Shown: piece by piece, positions 9,201 through 20,935 of the stretch
Numbering within the stretch: the stretch's first letter is position 1
Layout of the letters: every line of letters begins with the position of its first letter
Assembly (NCBI GenBank): GCA_035772405.1
Contig: JAYKKM010000010.1
Span: 186,001-250,000, forward strand
Source of the DNA: Chrysogorgia sp. JL179-B06
Taxonomy: Eukaryota; Cnidaria; Anthozoa; Scleralcyonacea; Chrysogorgiidae
Reading direction: 5' to 3'
DNA length: 64,000 nucleotides
Notes under the pieces: model-generated
Told to the model about the DNA's origin: nothing
What the model saw: the letters and a program-made list of their open reading frames with translations, nothing else
The model's database searches: none
Made by a program: the position numbers and the translations under genes

Positions 9201-9392
9201 GTTCTAAGGATTTGTGCGGCAGGAAAATTTCAAGTGTTGCAATATATACATTTTAAGATCAAACCGGGACCAGTTGCGAAAAATGCAACTTCATGCAAGG
9301 CCTACCGGCTGAAATTTAACTCGCGACCAGTACTCTGACAACGTTTGGTATTCCAACACTCGAAATTTTCCTTCACCATAAATCCTTAGAAC
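9201..9392. mobile_element. 192-bp inverted-repeat element
   Basis: The left arm GTTCTAAGGATTT, then GGAAAATTTCAAGTGTTG, is mirrored by CAACACTCGAAATTTTCC, then AAATCCTTAGAAC, at the right end, with a few mismatches. The interior has no ORF. Non-autonomous DNA transposon-like; family unknown. Confidence 0.65.
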
Positions 9393-9654
9393 AAAAGTGA
9401 ATCCTTATTTTGAGCTGTTATTATTGTATCACTTTATGAACCATCAACATAATGTCGTATAAATACGCTTAAACCTTGCCGTACGATAATTTTCATTATT
9501 CCATACCCCAAAAGTAGCATAGTGTATATAAATAAGACCTTTTGAGGTATGGCATTTCGGCTCCCTGAATCCTGCATCCTGTCAGAAATCCCGTCAGAAA
9601 TCTTGTCAGATACGCCAGCTCTACTCCTAGCAACTATGATAAGAACTATCAGCT

Positions 9655-10384
9655 TTTAATTCATGTATTTTCGATCAGAGAACGTTTTGTACTTCTCTTC
9701 TGTAACGAAATTTTGCTCTACACATCGACTTTAATACAATATTCCATTACAAAAAAACTTACCATCATTGACGATAAAATATAACTTTGTAGGAAAAACC
9801 TTCAAAAGAAACAGCTCAATTGAAAACGACCGTTTGCTACGTGCAAGAGCTGTTCGAACACTAAACACTGAACTTAAATTATATTACTGTTTTTCCAAAT
9901 GGACCAATAACATTTTAACAAGGTAATGCACAAGTTTTGAATGGCATTCTTACGGCAAAACTTTTCTTTGTTTCCTGTTACCGTTTGGTTGATAGTTTAT
10001 CCACTTTCAATACGATTTGTTTAATAGTTGTGCTTTGTGCTCTAACTTCTGTTTATTAGTTCTGTACATGTTTTTCCCAACGTGGTTTTCATTTATTGGG
10101 ACTTCGTGAAAACTTTGTCAGTATGTGGAATATATACTTGATCTCTTGAAGTTCATTTTTTACCCCTATAATGCTTGTTTAAATATTCTTCTGAATCGGA
10201 GACGAAGTTTGGTCTGAAAATGTTCTGGTTTGTGCTTTTTATCACCTTGAGCCTGCTGCCTATAAAGTTATATTTTATCGTCAATGATGTTGATCGTCTA
10301 TAATAAACTGGTAAGTAGAGCAAAATTTCGTTACAGAAGAGAAGTACAAAACGTTCTCTGATCGAAAATACATGAATTAAAAGC
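9655..10384. mobile_element. ~730-bp foldback element with ~130-bp inverted arms
   Basis: 9655-9790 and 10255-10384 are inverted copies. For example CGATCAGAGAACGTTTTGTA on the left faces TACAAAACGTTCTCTGATCG on the right, and CATTGACGATAAAATATAAC is mirrored further in. The central ~465 bp has no supported gene; the 80-codon minus frame at 10153-10395 overlaps the arm and is not protein-like. It sits inside the larger inverted repeat 8790-10700. Confidence 0.75.
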
Positions 10385-10639
10385 CTGACAGTCAAAACAT
10401 AGGGTAAAAACCTGTCCGTTTTTCTTTCTTTTGTTCGTGATTAGTTTTGATTTAGGATCGGAGAAACAATAACTTTATTACTGTGTTCGCGAGAAATATT
10501 TAAGCTAACTGATAGGGATAAAAACCTACTTGTTTTTCTACTTTCGCCATGAAAGGGAAAACAATTTAATATAACTTGACTTGCTTATTATTTAAAATGT
10601 CTTGCTTGTTTTGCACAGAAAAACAACAAATTTATTTAC

Positions 10640-10890
10640 TTACCGAACTAAATTCTCTCTTCTGTATTACTTTCTTCACATGTTTTTATCTGCCTCCGGA
10701 ACGTCTTAAATCCTCTGTGTTTTTTTTATATCGTAAATATCCAATCTTTCCTATTAATTTGCCTTCGATTATTATATCTACGCAAATCTATTTTTTGTTT
10801 TGTTTTTCTGGATATCAACCCCCTGTCAGTGGCATTTTACCTCCATGAACGTCATAGTTTGTTTGTTTTTGATAGCCAATAGGATTATGC
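10640..10890 (+). repeat. Copy 3 of the dispersed repeat and right arm of the outer inverted repeat
   Basis: 10640-10700 mirrors 8790-8858. 10700-10886 (from GTCTTAAATCCTCTGTG to CCAATAGGATTA) matches the tail of copy 1 at 7905-8110 in opposite orientation. Confidence 0.7.
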
Positions 10891-11976
10891 CAATCCCGCA
10901 TAGGCACAGGAAAAACTTCGGTCAAAAACCTAGAGACTTTTGCTTCTTTCTTGTTTGTCAGAATTATTTAGACACATAATTGTTTGTAATATTGTAGTAA
11001 AATTATCAGTGTTCAAAGTGTTTCATTTTTGGTGGTTCATCACGTAGTTTGCGAGTTGTGAAGTGTTTGTTGTGAATGTTGGAATTTACTTGCCAATCTT
11101 ATCATAATATATGTAGTGAAGCAATGTCGCGCGTGGCTGGTGAATGAGGGGAATGGGGCGAGTTTTCATTTCGCTCGTGGATCGGCTGTTTGTCGTCTTT
11201 CTTCGTTCATAACACCGCGCTTAGCTTTCACCATGCTGGGCGCCATACTGGTTTTCCCTTTCGCAGCGGGGAGGGTTCTGCACTTTGAGCCGATATCACT
11301 ACAACTTCGCATTCGAATTTTTGTCTTAATATATAATGAAAGTGATCAGAAACATCAAAATTTTCAGAGTCGCAAATAAACTCAAAATTTCATTGCATCG
11401 GCACTTAAAAGTAACTTTAAGAATGTATTGTTGTAAGAGTTTTCATGCGACTATTGTATAATGCTCCTAAAACGTCTTTATTATTATTACTATTATTATT
11501 GAAATTAAATATTCACCGAGATGATGTCCAAATTCTACGACGAAACGTTCAACGAATACAGGGCGTTAACGGGCGAGCGAGGGGTTATTGCGTAACGTAT
11601 TTCTAGTAGAATGCATAAATAGAATGTTAATAGAACCCTTGAGAGATTCTTGCGCATGCGGCATGCGCCTGATCAACAGACGCCGATATGCTCGCTTCTG
11701 ACAGAAATCGCCAACGTGTGAAAGAGCGAGAAAAATTCGAATCACTGCCACACCCACAATCGAATGAACGAACATTGGCAATTCTTTGAATTTGCGGTAT
11801 CATCCAACATCTTTGAATTTGCAGTAATACACCAAATTGTGGTGTCGACTGCGCATAAATCTGACAACTGATCTGACACGTTCAGAGTCGGGCCTAATAC
11901 TTATTTCATACATTACATGGCAGGCTTATTGTACAAAATATAACTTATTTATTATAAGTAAATGGTTTTGAGGGAG
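10891..11976. other. No gene recognised
   Basis: Mostly AT-rich. One GC-richer patch at 11116-11379 is open for 87 codons on the plus strand, but the product (Arg/Phe/Ser-rich) shows no domain and there is no exon or splice evidence. It may be a fragment of an old repeat. Confidence 0.5.
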
Positions 11977-12059
11977 ATTAGTGATTAAATTACCCGAAAG
12001 CTAGGGAGGTTTAGTGAGCGAAGCCCAAGGGACTTTTACTAAACCTTTTAATCACTAAT
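11977..12059. mobile_element. Short inverted-repeat element
   Basis: ATTAGTGATTAAA (11977-11989) faces TTTAATCACTAAT (12047-12059), with an inner pair AGGTTTAGT / ACTAAACCT. 83 bp, non-coding, hairpin-forming. Confidence 0.6.
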
Positions 12060-12537
12060 ATCTGTCAAAGCCATGCGTTTAGTTTGAAATCACATGGTCA
12101 CCGAGGAAATAAACAAGACAATGGAGGCTTTTGTATTGTGAAATCTCTTTATCGAATTGGTTCAGTGAATCTGTGTATAAATTTGGTTTGCAAATACACG
12201 TTAGTATTTTTTAGTTGGAGTGATTGATGGCCGATGTCCGCTTTTCGTTTGTGAGCGACAAAAAAGTTTCCGAAGCAAATGAAAACCGAGTTCCTTTAAG
12301 CACCAAAAGAGGTCAATTAGTTATTTGAGGCATATTTTTATTGAATAAGGGATGTTTAGAACTAAATATCCCTCGTCACTTGTTAAAACCGAGGTGACCA
12401 TGTTATTACATAGTTTACCGTGGGTGATTAGACTGTTCCTCTTTTAAGTTCGTTGTCTAGATTGTTCCAAGTCTTAACTGCCCTATAATGAAATGTTCTT
12501 TGTGGCCCTGAGGTAGTAATAAGGCGCAAGTTTATTC
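12060..12537. other. No recognisable feature
   Basis: AT-rich, no supported gene. CATGGTCACC near 12089 is mirrored near 12390, a weak sign of another old inverted-repeat element. Confidence 0.5.
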
Positions 12538-12665
12538 TAGCCTGTGTACAGCCTGAATATACACCTGTAATTCAGGTTATTCAGCAACCTCATACCCAGG
12601 CTTTTCACATGCTTGGCGGTTATTCAGGTGAATTACAGGTGTATATTCAGGCTGTACACAGGCTA
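12538..12665. mobile_element. 128-bp MITE with 8-bp target duplication (hAT-like)
   Basis: The element starts TAGCCTGTGTACAGCC and ends GGCTGTACACAGGCTA; the arms continue matching inward for over 35 bases. It is flanked on both sides by GTTTATTC (12530-12537 and 12666-12673). An 8-bp duplication is the signature of hAT (also P or Merlin) transposases. There is no ORF, so it would be mobilised in trans. Confidence 0.8.
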
Positions 12666-12825
12666 GTTTATTCATGCACTTACTGTATAAGTCCTGTATC
12701 TCTGTACTCCAACTGTTCCTTTAAAGGCAGCCAGTTAAAGTGCGCCTAACCCAAAAATGATAATGCTATGTTTGAAAGGGCACTTAAATTTTCGTTCACG
12801 AGGTATTGAGTTATATGTGATATGT

Positions 12826-13292
12826 TAATGAGGCACAGGATGACGTCAAGCAGGCAAACAACATTGTGGCAATTATAAAATTCGTGTATATCTTCAAAGT
12901 TTAATCCAATGAAATTACTTGAAACTTTGCACGTGGTTCAAGTTATGTTATTACCATAGTAACAGATTACTTTCCAGACCTCCTAGTTTCCAAAACAAAA
13001 TAATGTTATCTCTCATGTGCAGAACATGGTGAGATTGGCAGTTCTCAATAACTTTTCCAATGCAATACCCAAGTTTGAAATCGAAAACGTTGCTTGCGAT
13101 GGCAGAAGACTAATGTATGCGAACGATAATCTGTTATTATGGTGACAACTTAACTTGAACCATGTTCTTTAGTTTGGTGGTATGTATCCACGAACAAAGT
13201 TTAATTCAAGTAATTTCATTGGATAACTTTGAAGATATTCACGAAACCTACTTTGGCGTCACCTGTGCCTCATTAACATATATTTTCAAGAA
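12826..13292. mobile_element. ~467-bp foldback element with ~140-bp imperfect arms
   Basis: ATGTTAATGAGGCACAGG at the left faces CCTGTGCCTCATTAACAT at the right. Further pairs include GTTTAATCCAATGAAATTAC against GTAATTTCATTGG, and TTGAACCA/TGGTTCAA. No ORF. Confidence 0.7.
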
Positions 13293-13603
13293 CGTTTTTT
13301 CATAAGATCATCTAGACTTTGGAACACACTTGCACACTCTCCGATCAAACAAAATAAATTAAAACATAGTCGATCATTAAAAATGATTTAAAATCAAGAT
13401 ACTTTGTCACTCTCCAGAACACATTCAATACTGATATTATATCTACAGTACCTGGCGCTCAATATGTTTAAATTGTAGTTCTGTTAGAGATCTTGAATCG
13501 CAGAACTTCATAATTTGTTGTTCATATTAACTGCGTGCGTGCGTGTGTTAGTATAATGTATTTGTTGTAATAAGTGACATAAGCTATATCGTATTGTATG
13601 CTA
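13293..13603. other. No recognisable feature
   Basis: AT-rich, no gene; a short GTGCG simple-repeat patch lies near 13530. Confidence 0.5.
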
Positions 13604-13753
13604 TATACATCCCGCGGTACATCAAAGAAAACCGACTCAATCATGAAATAAGTAATAATAAGGACAATTAGCATATACCAAAACAGTGGATAGTGCTTTT
13701 CGCGCAATCTGATTGGTTCCTCTAGCTCGGGATATCCTGCACTATTCACTGTT
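13604..13753 (-). repeat. Older repeat copy with a 72-bp terminal hairpin
   Basis: 13604-13683 is the reverse complement (diverged) of the two flanks of the palindrome at 14685: CATCCCGCGGTA, GACTCAAT and TTAGCATATACCAAAA all recur there. 13682-13696 (AACAGTGGATAGTGC) pairs with 13739-13753 with one mismatch. Confidence 0.6.
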
Positions 13754-14668
13754 TCGCAAAACAAGATGGTGTCCTTCTCTTGAACGATTTTCTTTATACA
13801 TAATGCAAGAAATTAGTAAAAGCAGGCAGGTAGAAAACAATTACTGTATGTAGGGAAATTATTTTACGTAATATTTATAAAAAACAAGTTGCAAAAACGG
13901 AATAGAAAGTGCTCAAAACCCGCAGAACAGCGAAATAAATGTGCTCCAAAAACAAACTCGATTGAACGAACTGACTGTTGTCAGTTTTCTTTAGAAAAGT
14001 GTACTCCGTAGTTCATAAATCGATATTTGCCTTTATATATAGTTTATGAGACAATTTGAATTGCCTTTCATATAGAATTTAATAACATTTACAAACATTA
14101 AAAATCATTTCAGTTACAACAAAAACCAAGAAAAACTTAAAGAATTAGTACGGTATCGGCCGTAAAGATTACCGAGATACACTGCCCAAGAAACGGGCGA
14201 TTAATGAACTGAATACTAAACAAATGACCTGGGAAACATACTACCGATTTTATAACAGTAAACACAACAGAAATTATTTATAAATTAAAGGAAATTCAAC
14301 GACTAAACACATGAAACATTGTCACTGCACTGACCGAAATAAAAACGCTTTATACAACTCATCTTTTGCAAACAACAACTCGTTCACTCACCCAGAATTC
14401 ACTAGTTCTCCTTTGTCCTAAGGCTTTCCCATGTACAGTATTAAAATATTTCCTTTGAGGTAAAAATCCAGTGGTTTTTGCCTTACTTTGATTCATCTTC
14501 GAAAGGTTTTCAAAATGACCGGCAGCTGTCAGCTTGTCAAAACTGATAAACAACTCCATATATGGAGTTGCCACCTTGGGAGAATTTAGTTTTGCCTTGC
14601 GTTTCACAACAATTCCTGGCTAAATTATAATGAAACTAACCGAAATTTACCTAATTTTTATCAATTTG
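13754..14668. other. No recognisable feature
   Basis: No supported gene on either strand; an 82-codon minus frame at 14359-14607 has no domain. Confidence 0.5.
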
Positions 14669-14684
14669 TTTTGGTATATGCTAA

Positions 14685-14793
14685 AACAATTATTCACCTC
14701 AGTGTCAGTGAATAGTGGTGGATATTTACCTCGACGCTTCGCGTCTCGGTAAATATCCACCACTATTCACTTCCACTTCGGTGAATAATTGTT
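14685..14793. mobile_element. 109-bp palindromic MITE with GACGC-TTC-GCGTC core
   Basis: AACAATTATTCACC at the left mirrors the right end. The inner GTGAATAGTGGTGGATATTT mirrors its counterpart, and the centre is CGACGCTTCGCGTCTCG. It interrupts an older repeat whose uninterrupted copy is at 13604-13683 on the other strand, so this palindrome was mobile. Confidence 0.75.
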
Positions 14794-14967
14794 AATTATT
14801 ATTACATTGAGTCAGTTTCCTTTGATATACCGCGGGATGTATGCGCCATAAATCCCTATGAATACTAATAAGATAAGAAACGAAGAAAAAACTAGGAAAA
14901 TCTTTATCCAAGTTGGACAAAATCAACAAAACTTTGTTGGAAACCTCCTCAATGTAATAATCAGTCA

Positions 14968-15070
14968 GATAAACACCTCGAACGTCGAGATTTATGCGAT
15001 ATACAACCCTTGGACGCTACGCGTCCTCGGGGTTGTATGCCGCATAAATCCCTCGTTCTCGGTGTTTATC
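14968..15070. mobile_element. 103-bp palindromic MITE with GGACGC-TAC-GCGTCC core
   Basis: GATAAACACC and GGTGTTTATC are the ends; inside, GATTTATGCGATATACAACC pairs imperfectly with its mirror around GGACGCTACGCGTCC. It is built like the element at 14685 (CG-rich loop, AT-rich stem) but with different stems, so it is probably a related family. Confidence 0.7.
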
Positions 15071-16539
15071 TATTACTTAATGCCGTTGCATTTGTGGGTG
15101 TGGCAGCGATTCGAATTTTTCGATATGGTCACTGATTTCCCTAGTATATTTAATAAATGATAAATTAATATATTAAATAAAACTGGTTTACGATCGATAT
15201 GTGGCCTCGCAAAGCCTGGCGAGTAGGGTATAACTGCTGAGTCGGCCATTATCGTGACATAAAAGAAAATAACATAGAAAGGCTGCGAAAGCTATAGACT
15301 TGGTGCTGCCATAGTAGCTCGAGTAATAAGTAATAAATATTTACAATAGCTGTGCCGAGCTACACTTACAGTAAAACACAAGCTTTTTTAGCATAAGTTC
15401 CACCTAACCAGTCTACTTTTGTGTCTGTCGCCATTAGTTGGGTCTCCATTGAATGCAGGTAAACTGACTTTGGCTCTTTCCTGTAGGAAAGACATCCACC
15501 TTATCTAGATGACTTTCTTTTCATTTGCGACGATGCTTACAAAAAGACTGAACTTCTCAAAATGGAAGTTAAAGTTCTGGCCTCATTGGATTATTGCTTG
15601 GCTATCCCCATTCCCTATCGCTTTCTTCGGAGGTTTGCGAAGGTTAGTGGTAATACTGTTCTGGCGTTTATTTTATTTTCGCAGAAGATTATTTAAAGTA
15701 GCTTGCGTGTACACCATCTCTTGAAATACATTAGGTGGAATCCGTGTTTACGTGATACCTGCATGTGTTTCATTCATTCCGGTATGAATAAACTATTTCT
15801 AGGTTATTGCCGTCATGTCGAAATGTGGGTGAAGAGACTGGGACGAGCGCGTTTTAATAAAAAAAGACGAAAAATTACCATATTTTCGATCTCTTTAAAC
15901 TTTTTACATTTGATTTGGATTGTTTCTGTGCCTTTACGATTATTCCAGGTAAGAAATCTTCATACGTGTAGATTTTATGTTGTGATTGAAAGGATATATG
16001 TTTTGTACCAGAAATAAGATATCAAGCCAACCGGAAATCTAAATCAAGTGTGACATTTGTGAACAGTACGAACATTGTGGTGAGAATGTTATTGTGTTCT
16101 GTTAAACCGCGCTCGTTAAAGTCTCATTTCAACATGGCGGCAATAAGCTTGAAATTTACAAGTTGAGCGTGACTTCGCTATGTAATGGTTTTGTCAGAAC
16201 GTTTGATGATGTTTTCTGAAAAATGTTGCCAATTGGTAGATCAAGGTCAGAACCTTCGTTGCAGGTAGATACAATAGATCTAATGATATTCTTATTGTTA
16301 AATCGCCCGTCATGTCGTCACATACAACCAAAGAAGCAAATAATATCCGTTGGAGATTAAAAACATCCAAAATAAGTTTCAACGGCGCTGTAATTGAATT
16401 CGTTCGAACTTTGAGGTATATAAAGTGCTAGTTGCCACCTTTTTTGGTTTGAATTCTCGCACAAGTTCCACCTGCGCCGATTTTCTCTCGAACACCTGAT
16501 ATGAAACTGAATGAAGCGTTATGTCGATGAAAATTGAAG
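15071..16539. other. Host flank of element B, no gene recognised
   Basis: There are short open frames on the plus strand (15509-15724, 15703-16017), but their products have no domain and no codon signal I trust. It may contain introns or untranslated sequence, but nothing can be supported. Confidence 0.5.
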
Positions 16540-16545
16540 AATATA
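16540..16545. repeat. Left 6-bp target-site duplication of element B
   Basis: AATATA immediately before the left terminal repeat. The same six bases follow the right terminal repeat at 31057-31062. Six-base duplications are the rule for Polinton/Maverick integration. Confidence 0.9.
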
Positions 16546-16843
16546 AGTAGTAGGAAAAGGAGAGTTCGAACCCACTTTTCGCTCAAAAGGCGAAAATCGT
16601 CAAAATGGGTCCGGACCTACACTAAAATAGACCTTTTGAGTAGTATGTTTTAGTTCAAAATATTCCAAGATGATCTCGAAATGAGACATAACATTTCTAA
16701 CCCAGCCCCAAGATGCATTTTGGGTCAGGAATTTCCAATATGACGTCACCATTAAATCCAAAATTCGAAACCAAATATTTCGAATCCAAATTCCAAATCC
16801 CGAGATCCCAAAACAATTCTCAAAAATAGTTTCAAAAAAAAAA
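16546..16843 (+). repeat. Left terminal inverted repeat of element B
   Basis: 298 bp, reverse complement of 30760-31056 with one substitution and one single-base length difference. It starts AGTAGTAGGAAAAGG, the AG terminus typical of Polintons, and ends in an A run. The 145-codon minus frame across it (16600-17037) is not a gene. Confidence 0.92.
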
Positions 16844-17017
16844 GACCATTCCTTCCCAGCCGGCTGTGTGTGTCCCAGTACCCCAGTTTCGCTACGCTCC
16901 CGCCTTCCCTCTATAATTTCCATTCTTCTACTGACAAACTTCGTAAAAAAAAAACAACCAGATTTCCAGTTTTGTTTTCCAACCACTTTCTCGCTGCGCT
17001 CGCTCGCTACGCTCGGT

Positions 17018-17041
17018 CCCCAACCAACCCCAACCAACCCC
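17018..17041 (-). other. G-quadruplex-prone tract just downstream of PolB
   Basis: On the minus strand there are three GGGG runs separated by TTGGTT spacers, each spacer holding an extra GG. It lies between the PolB stop and the left terminal repeat, in the ~210-bp non-coding stretch 16844-17054. A role in replication or 3'-end formation is only a guess. Confidence 0.4.
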
Positions 17042-17054
17042 TAGAGTTCGACGT

Positions 17055-20000
17055 CTATTTGATGTCTTTATGTCCTAGTGCTAGTGTATGTACTCTATCG
17101 GGTAGAATATGTCTCTTGTCGTCGTCGCTACTTAGTGATGTCTTGTTGATAGACTCAGTGTAAATTTCGTGTCTCCTTGACCGGAATGTATTCATCGTGC
17201 GTGTTTGACTTTGACCAGAGAATAGACAATCTTTGTAATCCTCGAAGGATATAGAACTTTTTACAACGTTCTTTTTAACACCTTTACATTTCTTTTGGGT
17301 TTTAGCTAGTTCCTTACATGCGTAGAGTTTAGCTCTTAGTCCTACAAACTCTTGGATTTGTTCTCCACTATTTTCGTCTTTGAACAACCCCACTACTTTC
17401 TTGTTAAGTCCAGTAGGTATTCCAGAGGGGTGTCCTTTCTCGTAGTCGCTCGTGTCAAACATTGTCTTAATGTCAGCGCTAATATCTTGGTAGAAATCTT
17501 CTGTCTTGATCTCATACATTAGCGAGTCTGTGTCTGTGAAGAGTAGTTGGGCGTCGTCCCCATATTTGGGTTTGATGTACTTGTAGTGGAAGTCGTACAT
17601 GATGGTTTTACTCAAGTCTAGAATACTCATTCCCAAGTACACAGGCTTGTTAAACTTAACACTTGTTCTTTTCATGTGAACTGCCACTAGACTCTTGTCG
17701 AAGATAGTCCGGTGATGATAGTTTGGTTTCGCTACTAGTTTCCTCATCTTGTCCTCGTTAGTGACGAGTTGTATGTCCACTCTGTTCCTAATGTTTTCCA
17801 TAGTCTTTCCAAAGACAGAGTTGTTCATCAGTTTGAAAAAGTCTTTCTCAAAACTATTCTTAGCTTTTGTACGTAAGTTTGTGTTTTTGTCAATATATTG
17901 TTGCATCCATGGTTTTTCAGTAAATGTTACACCACGGTGTATTTTTGTTAGTACTAGTCCTAACTTAAGGTATTGCTCTAAATTTTGACGATGGAGTACA
18001 TAGTTGGTTTTGTTGTTGAGATTAGGAATAAGTTTTTCTATACCATTGACTAGAACTCGTTCTGGTGCTAGTGGATAGTCGTTATGTATGTCATGTAAAT
18101 GTTGCGGATACTCTAAATCTACTTCTAGAATACAAGGTACATCTTTCCAGTTTTCTAATTCGCTCATCCACTTGAAATTAGAGGTAGGAAGTGGCATACT
18201 CATAGCAGCTCCATACAGATTATTAGCATCCAAGTAGGGTAAGTAGATACTAGGTTTTGTGTTATCATAGTGAGATGAATTAGTAAATGGTGTTCCTTTT
18301 TGATAATCCATATACTTATTGTTGGCTTGTGCATGTCTTTTCGTAATAGTACTCACACCACCACGAATCCCTTTTTCAATCATCAGTAACATATCAATGT
18401 CAGTGAGTAAATCTAGTTCTATCTTTGTAGTTTTGAGTAGTGCGTCCCAACTTAAACCTGGTGATGTGTAGTAGAAAGCAGGATCTAGTTGATAATTTGT
18501 TTTACAGACTTTTCGAAATTCTTCAAACACGTCTTCAAGTAAGAGTACATCAGTTTTGAGATAGAGATTATGATAGTCTCGTAATGTAGTCATGTTGAAG
18601 TGGTTCCATACATTTTGTGCGTGTGTATAACTCTTGTCTGTAATTCCACTATGTATCTGTTAGTTTAGAGTAAAATTCGCCAATAGAAGGGAGTTGGGTT
18701 TCGTCGAGTTTGTCAAGTCCAGACATGTACTCATAGGGATAGACTCCTTTTTGTGAGACAAGTTCAAAGTCTTCGTTGTTTGGAAAATGTTTTCGTGTAG
18801 TCACGAGTTGATCTTCTGTTAGATTACTCACTAGTCTGTCTAGACTAGAAGCCATGAACTTAAAACTATCAAGAAACCTAATTTCTCTAGTGATGTTCTT
18901 TTCCTTATCGTCTTTGTCGATGTAGTGATCTACTACAATATTTTTACTGAAGGAGATATATTTTTCTTCGTTATTAGGAATACATTTTATGTCACCTTCT
19001 GTGACTCCCAAATTCTTCACGAACAAGTGTGCATCATAGCCAGAGAGATTATGAAAAATAACTGGTACAAACTTATAGGTAACTTGTACTTAAGATTACA
19101 CGAGTTGTGCGCAGCACCTCTGAATTTGCCAGTTAAGTGACAGTGGTCTCGAACTTTGTGGTCTAGTTTACCTTTCTTATTTTTCTTAGACCAGTCTTCT
19201 CCACACAACCAACACACCTTAGCGTTCTTGTACACCTGCTTGTCTTCTAGTCCGTACACCATTTTTTTAGCGACCTTAAACTTTTCATACACACTAGTCA
19301 CAGCTTTCTCCACTTCTAACACAAACTTTTCACCTAAATTTTCGTCTGGTTTTGTCTTTGTGTAAAGATAGGGTTCTTCCCAATGAAGGTTGTCATCGAA
19401 ACATTTAAGGTGAAAACAGAACCCAGACGGTGTATGGTGTTGGTATTGTGTAGTAGAGCTATGACTGGGGTTGTTTGTGCAGGTTGAGATTGGTTCTACG
19501 AAAGATTCGAAGTCGGCGTATATCACGAAAGGAACGTCTTGTGTATTATAGTTGTTTGTAAATTTTACTGAACTACCTTTTTCAGGGATTTCGGTTTTAA
19601 TACTGTCAACGTTTGAACAATACTCATCATGTTTACTAAGTATTTTTTCACTACTAAAACTATTGAGACATCGATAGCAATAGTGAATCTTACCATGATG
19701 TTTACTTTTTGTACTAGATAATATCCTACTAAAATTCTTAATCAATGTGTAATGTATATTAACTTCATCATCGTCACCTTGTTCAGTAATGAGTAGTAAG
19801 TTTATAGTATCTTTTGAGTTTCCTTGAATGAGTAGTGGGTAAATACCTTCTTTCTCGTCGTATCCAAATACGTTTATATTAATTTTATTATTTTTAGTAA
19901 ACTTTTTAATATCTGTCAATGGTGTAGGAAATGAGATACCTGTCCAGTCAAACTTTTCAGACTCTTTTCTTAGTTCCTTACTTAATCTTTCTGGATGTCT

Positions 20001-20774
20001 TTGTTTTAACATTCTCGCAGAAGTCACAGTCCATTTGAAACACTCGTTGTCTTTCTTATTTTGGACATTAATAATAGCCTCTTTTCTAACTAGCGCCGAT
20101 GGAGTAGGAATATAAGATGATCCACTCATTGGTTTGTACGTGTCGATGAATATGTCTAACTTTACAACGTGGTGTACTCTCCAACTACTTCCTTTTTTCA
20201 AGTAGGTTGCTAGACTTTCTAAGACTTTCCCTACCATCACGTTATACGCTTCATCCAAGTCAGTTCCAGGTAATACTATACTTGTGAGGGAGTGAAACAT
20301 TGCTACAGACTCTACATCTCCATCGCCAGATGTTCTCACCATAACACATTCTAATATGAGTTTTGTCTTTAGTCCCTTCCTCTTCTCTACCTCGTCTTTC
20401 CAAAGACCTTGTACTAACACTTTTGTATTTCCCAAGAATGTTTTCGGGTCTACTTTCTCTGGAGCTGTTATTGTGAATGTCTCTGAAAATCTATGTAGTG
20501 TCGTCTCTGATCTTTCTAAAATCATGTCTTGTGCGTCGTAGAATACTTCTTCTGGTTCGTCTTCTCCAGCGAATATGGAGTTTATCTTCTTCTTGAGAGT
20601 TGTGAAAGCAGTTGTAACTCTTTCTTTAATTGGTTCTGGTGTATGATCAGCAAACCAGTCAGACCATTCACCAAGTTTTGTTCTCATATATGACTTTGGT
20701 GGAGCACCAGTTGGTTCTGGTGTACCAACAACCCAATTAGACCATTCGCTAAGTTTTGTTCTCAAATAGTTCAT
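17055..20774 (-). pseudogene. polB: Protein-primed family B DNA polymerase of element B, broken at two points
   Basis: Three minus-strand frames cover one gene: 20774-19017, 19026-18649 and 18593-17055 (the last opens earlier, from about 18650). Net shifts lie near 19060 and near 18650. The ATG at 20774 is preferred over the in-frame ATG at 20819 because it follows the early start box. The N-terminus has a tandem motif (YLRTKLSEWSNW, then YMRTKLGEWSDW). From 20819: C2H2 finger at 381-401, exonuclease I YADFES at 434-439, HNH-like RDHCH near 560. Exonuclease II lies just after the first break. In the last fragment: motif A DANNLYGAAM at 122-131, motif B ending NNSVFGK at 257-263, motif C DTDS at 354-357. 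All catalytic residues are present and domain order matches element A. It is either a recent pseudogene or has consensus indels. Confidence 0.9.
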
Positions 20775-20792
20775 CGTCTCTTTATTATAGTG
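20775..20792 (-). promoter_or_regulatory. Early start box of element B PolB
   Basis: Minus-strand CACTATAATAAAGAGACG directly before ATG at 20774. The TATAATAAAGAG core is shared with three other minus-strand genes (starts 21325, 21829, 22124). Confidence 0.7.
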
Positions 20793-20866
20793 ATTAAATT
20801 GAGGAAGAGACCAATTCAATTAAATAGGATATACTTCGTAAAAAAAAAAAAAAAATGTGTCTTTCG

Positions 20867-20882
20867 TTACCATTTCTGGTAA
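20867..20882. terminator. Hairpin between the 129-aa gene and PolB
   Basis: TTACCA-TTTC-TGGTAA, a perfect 6-bp stem about 55 bases past the stop of the 20936-21325 gene. It is weaker than the late-gene hairpins. Confidence 0.35.
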
Positions 20883-20935
20883 GGAAAAGAGAGAGAACTA
20901 CTACAAAACTTAGCGATGTGTGTTTACTACAGATT

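Noticed and set aside
11116..11379. Plus-strand 87-codon frame as a host gene
   Set aside because: No domain, no splice or promoter context; surrounded by repeats.
15509..16017. Two plus-strand frames as exons of a host gene
   Set aside because: Products are basic/hydrophobic without domain, and no convincing splice sites in phase.
16600..17037. 145-codon minus frame across the left terminal repeat
   Set aside because: It lies mostly in the terminal inverted repeat; the mirror copy at 30740-31002 gives similar chance frames. No start box.
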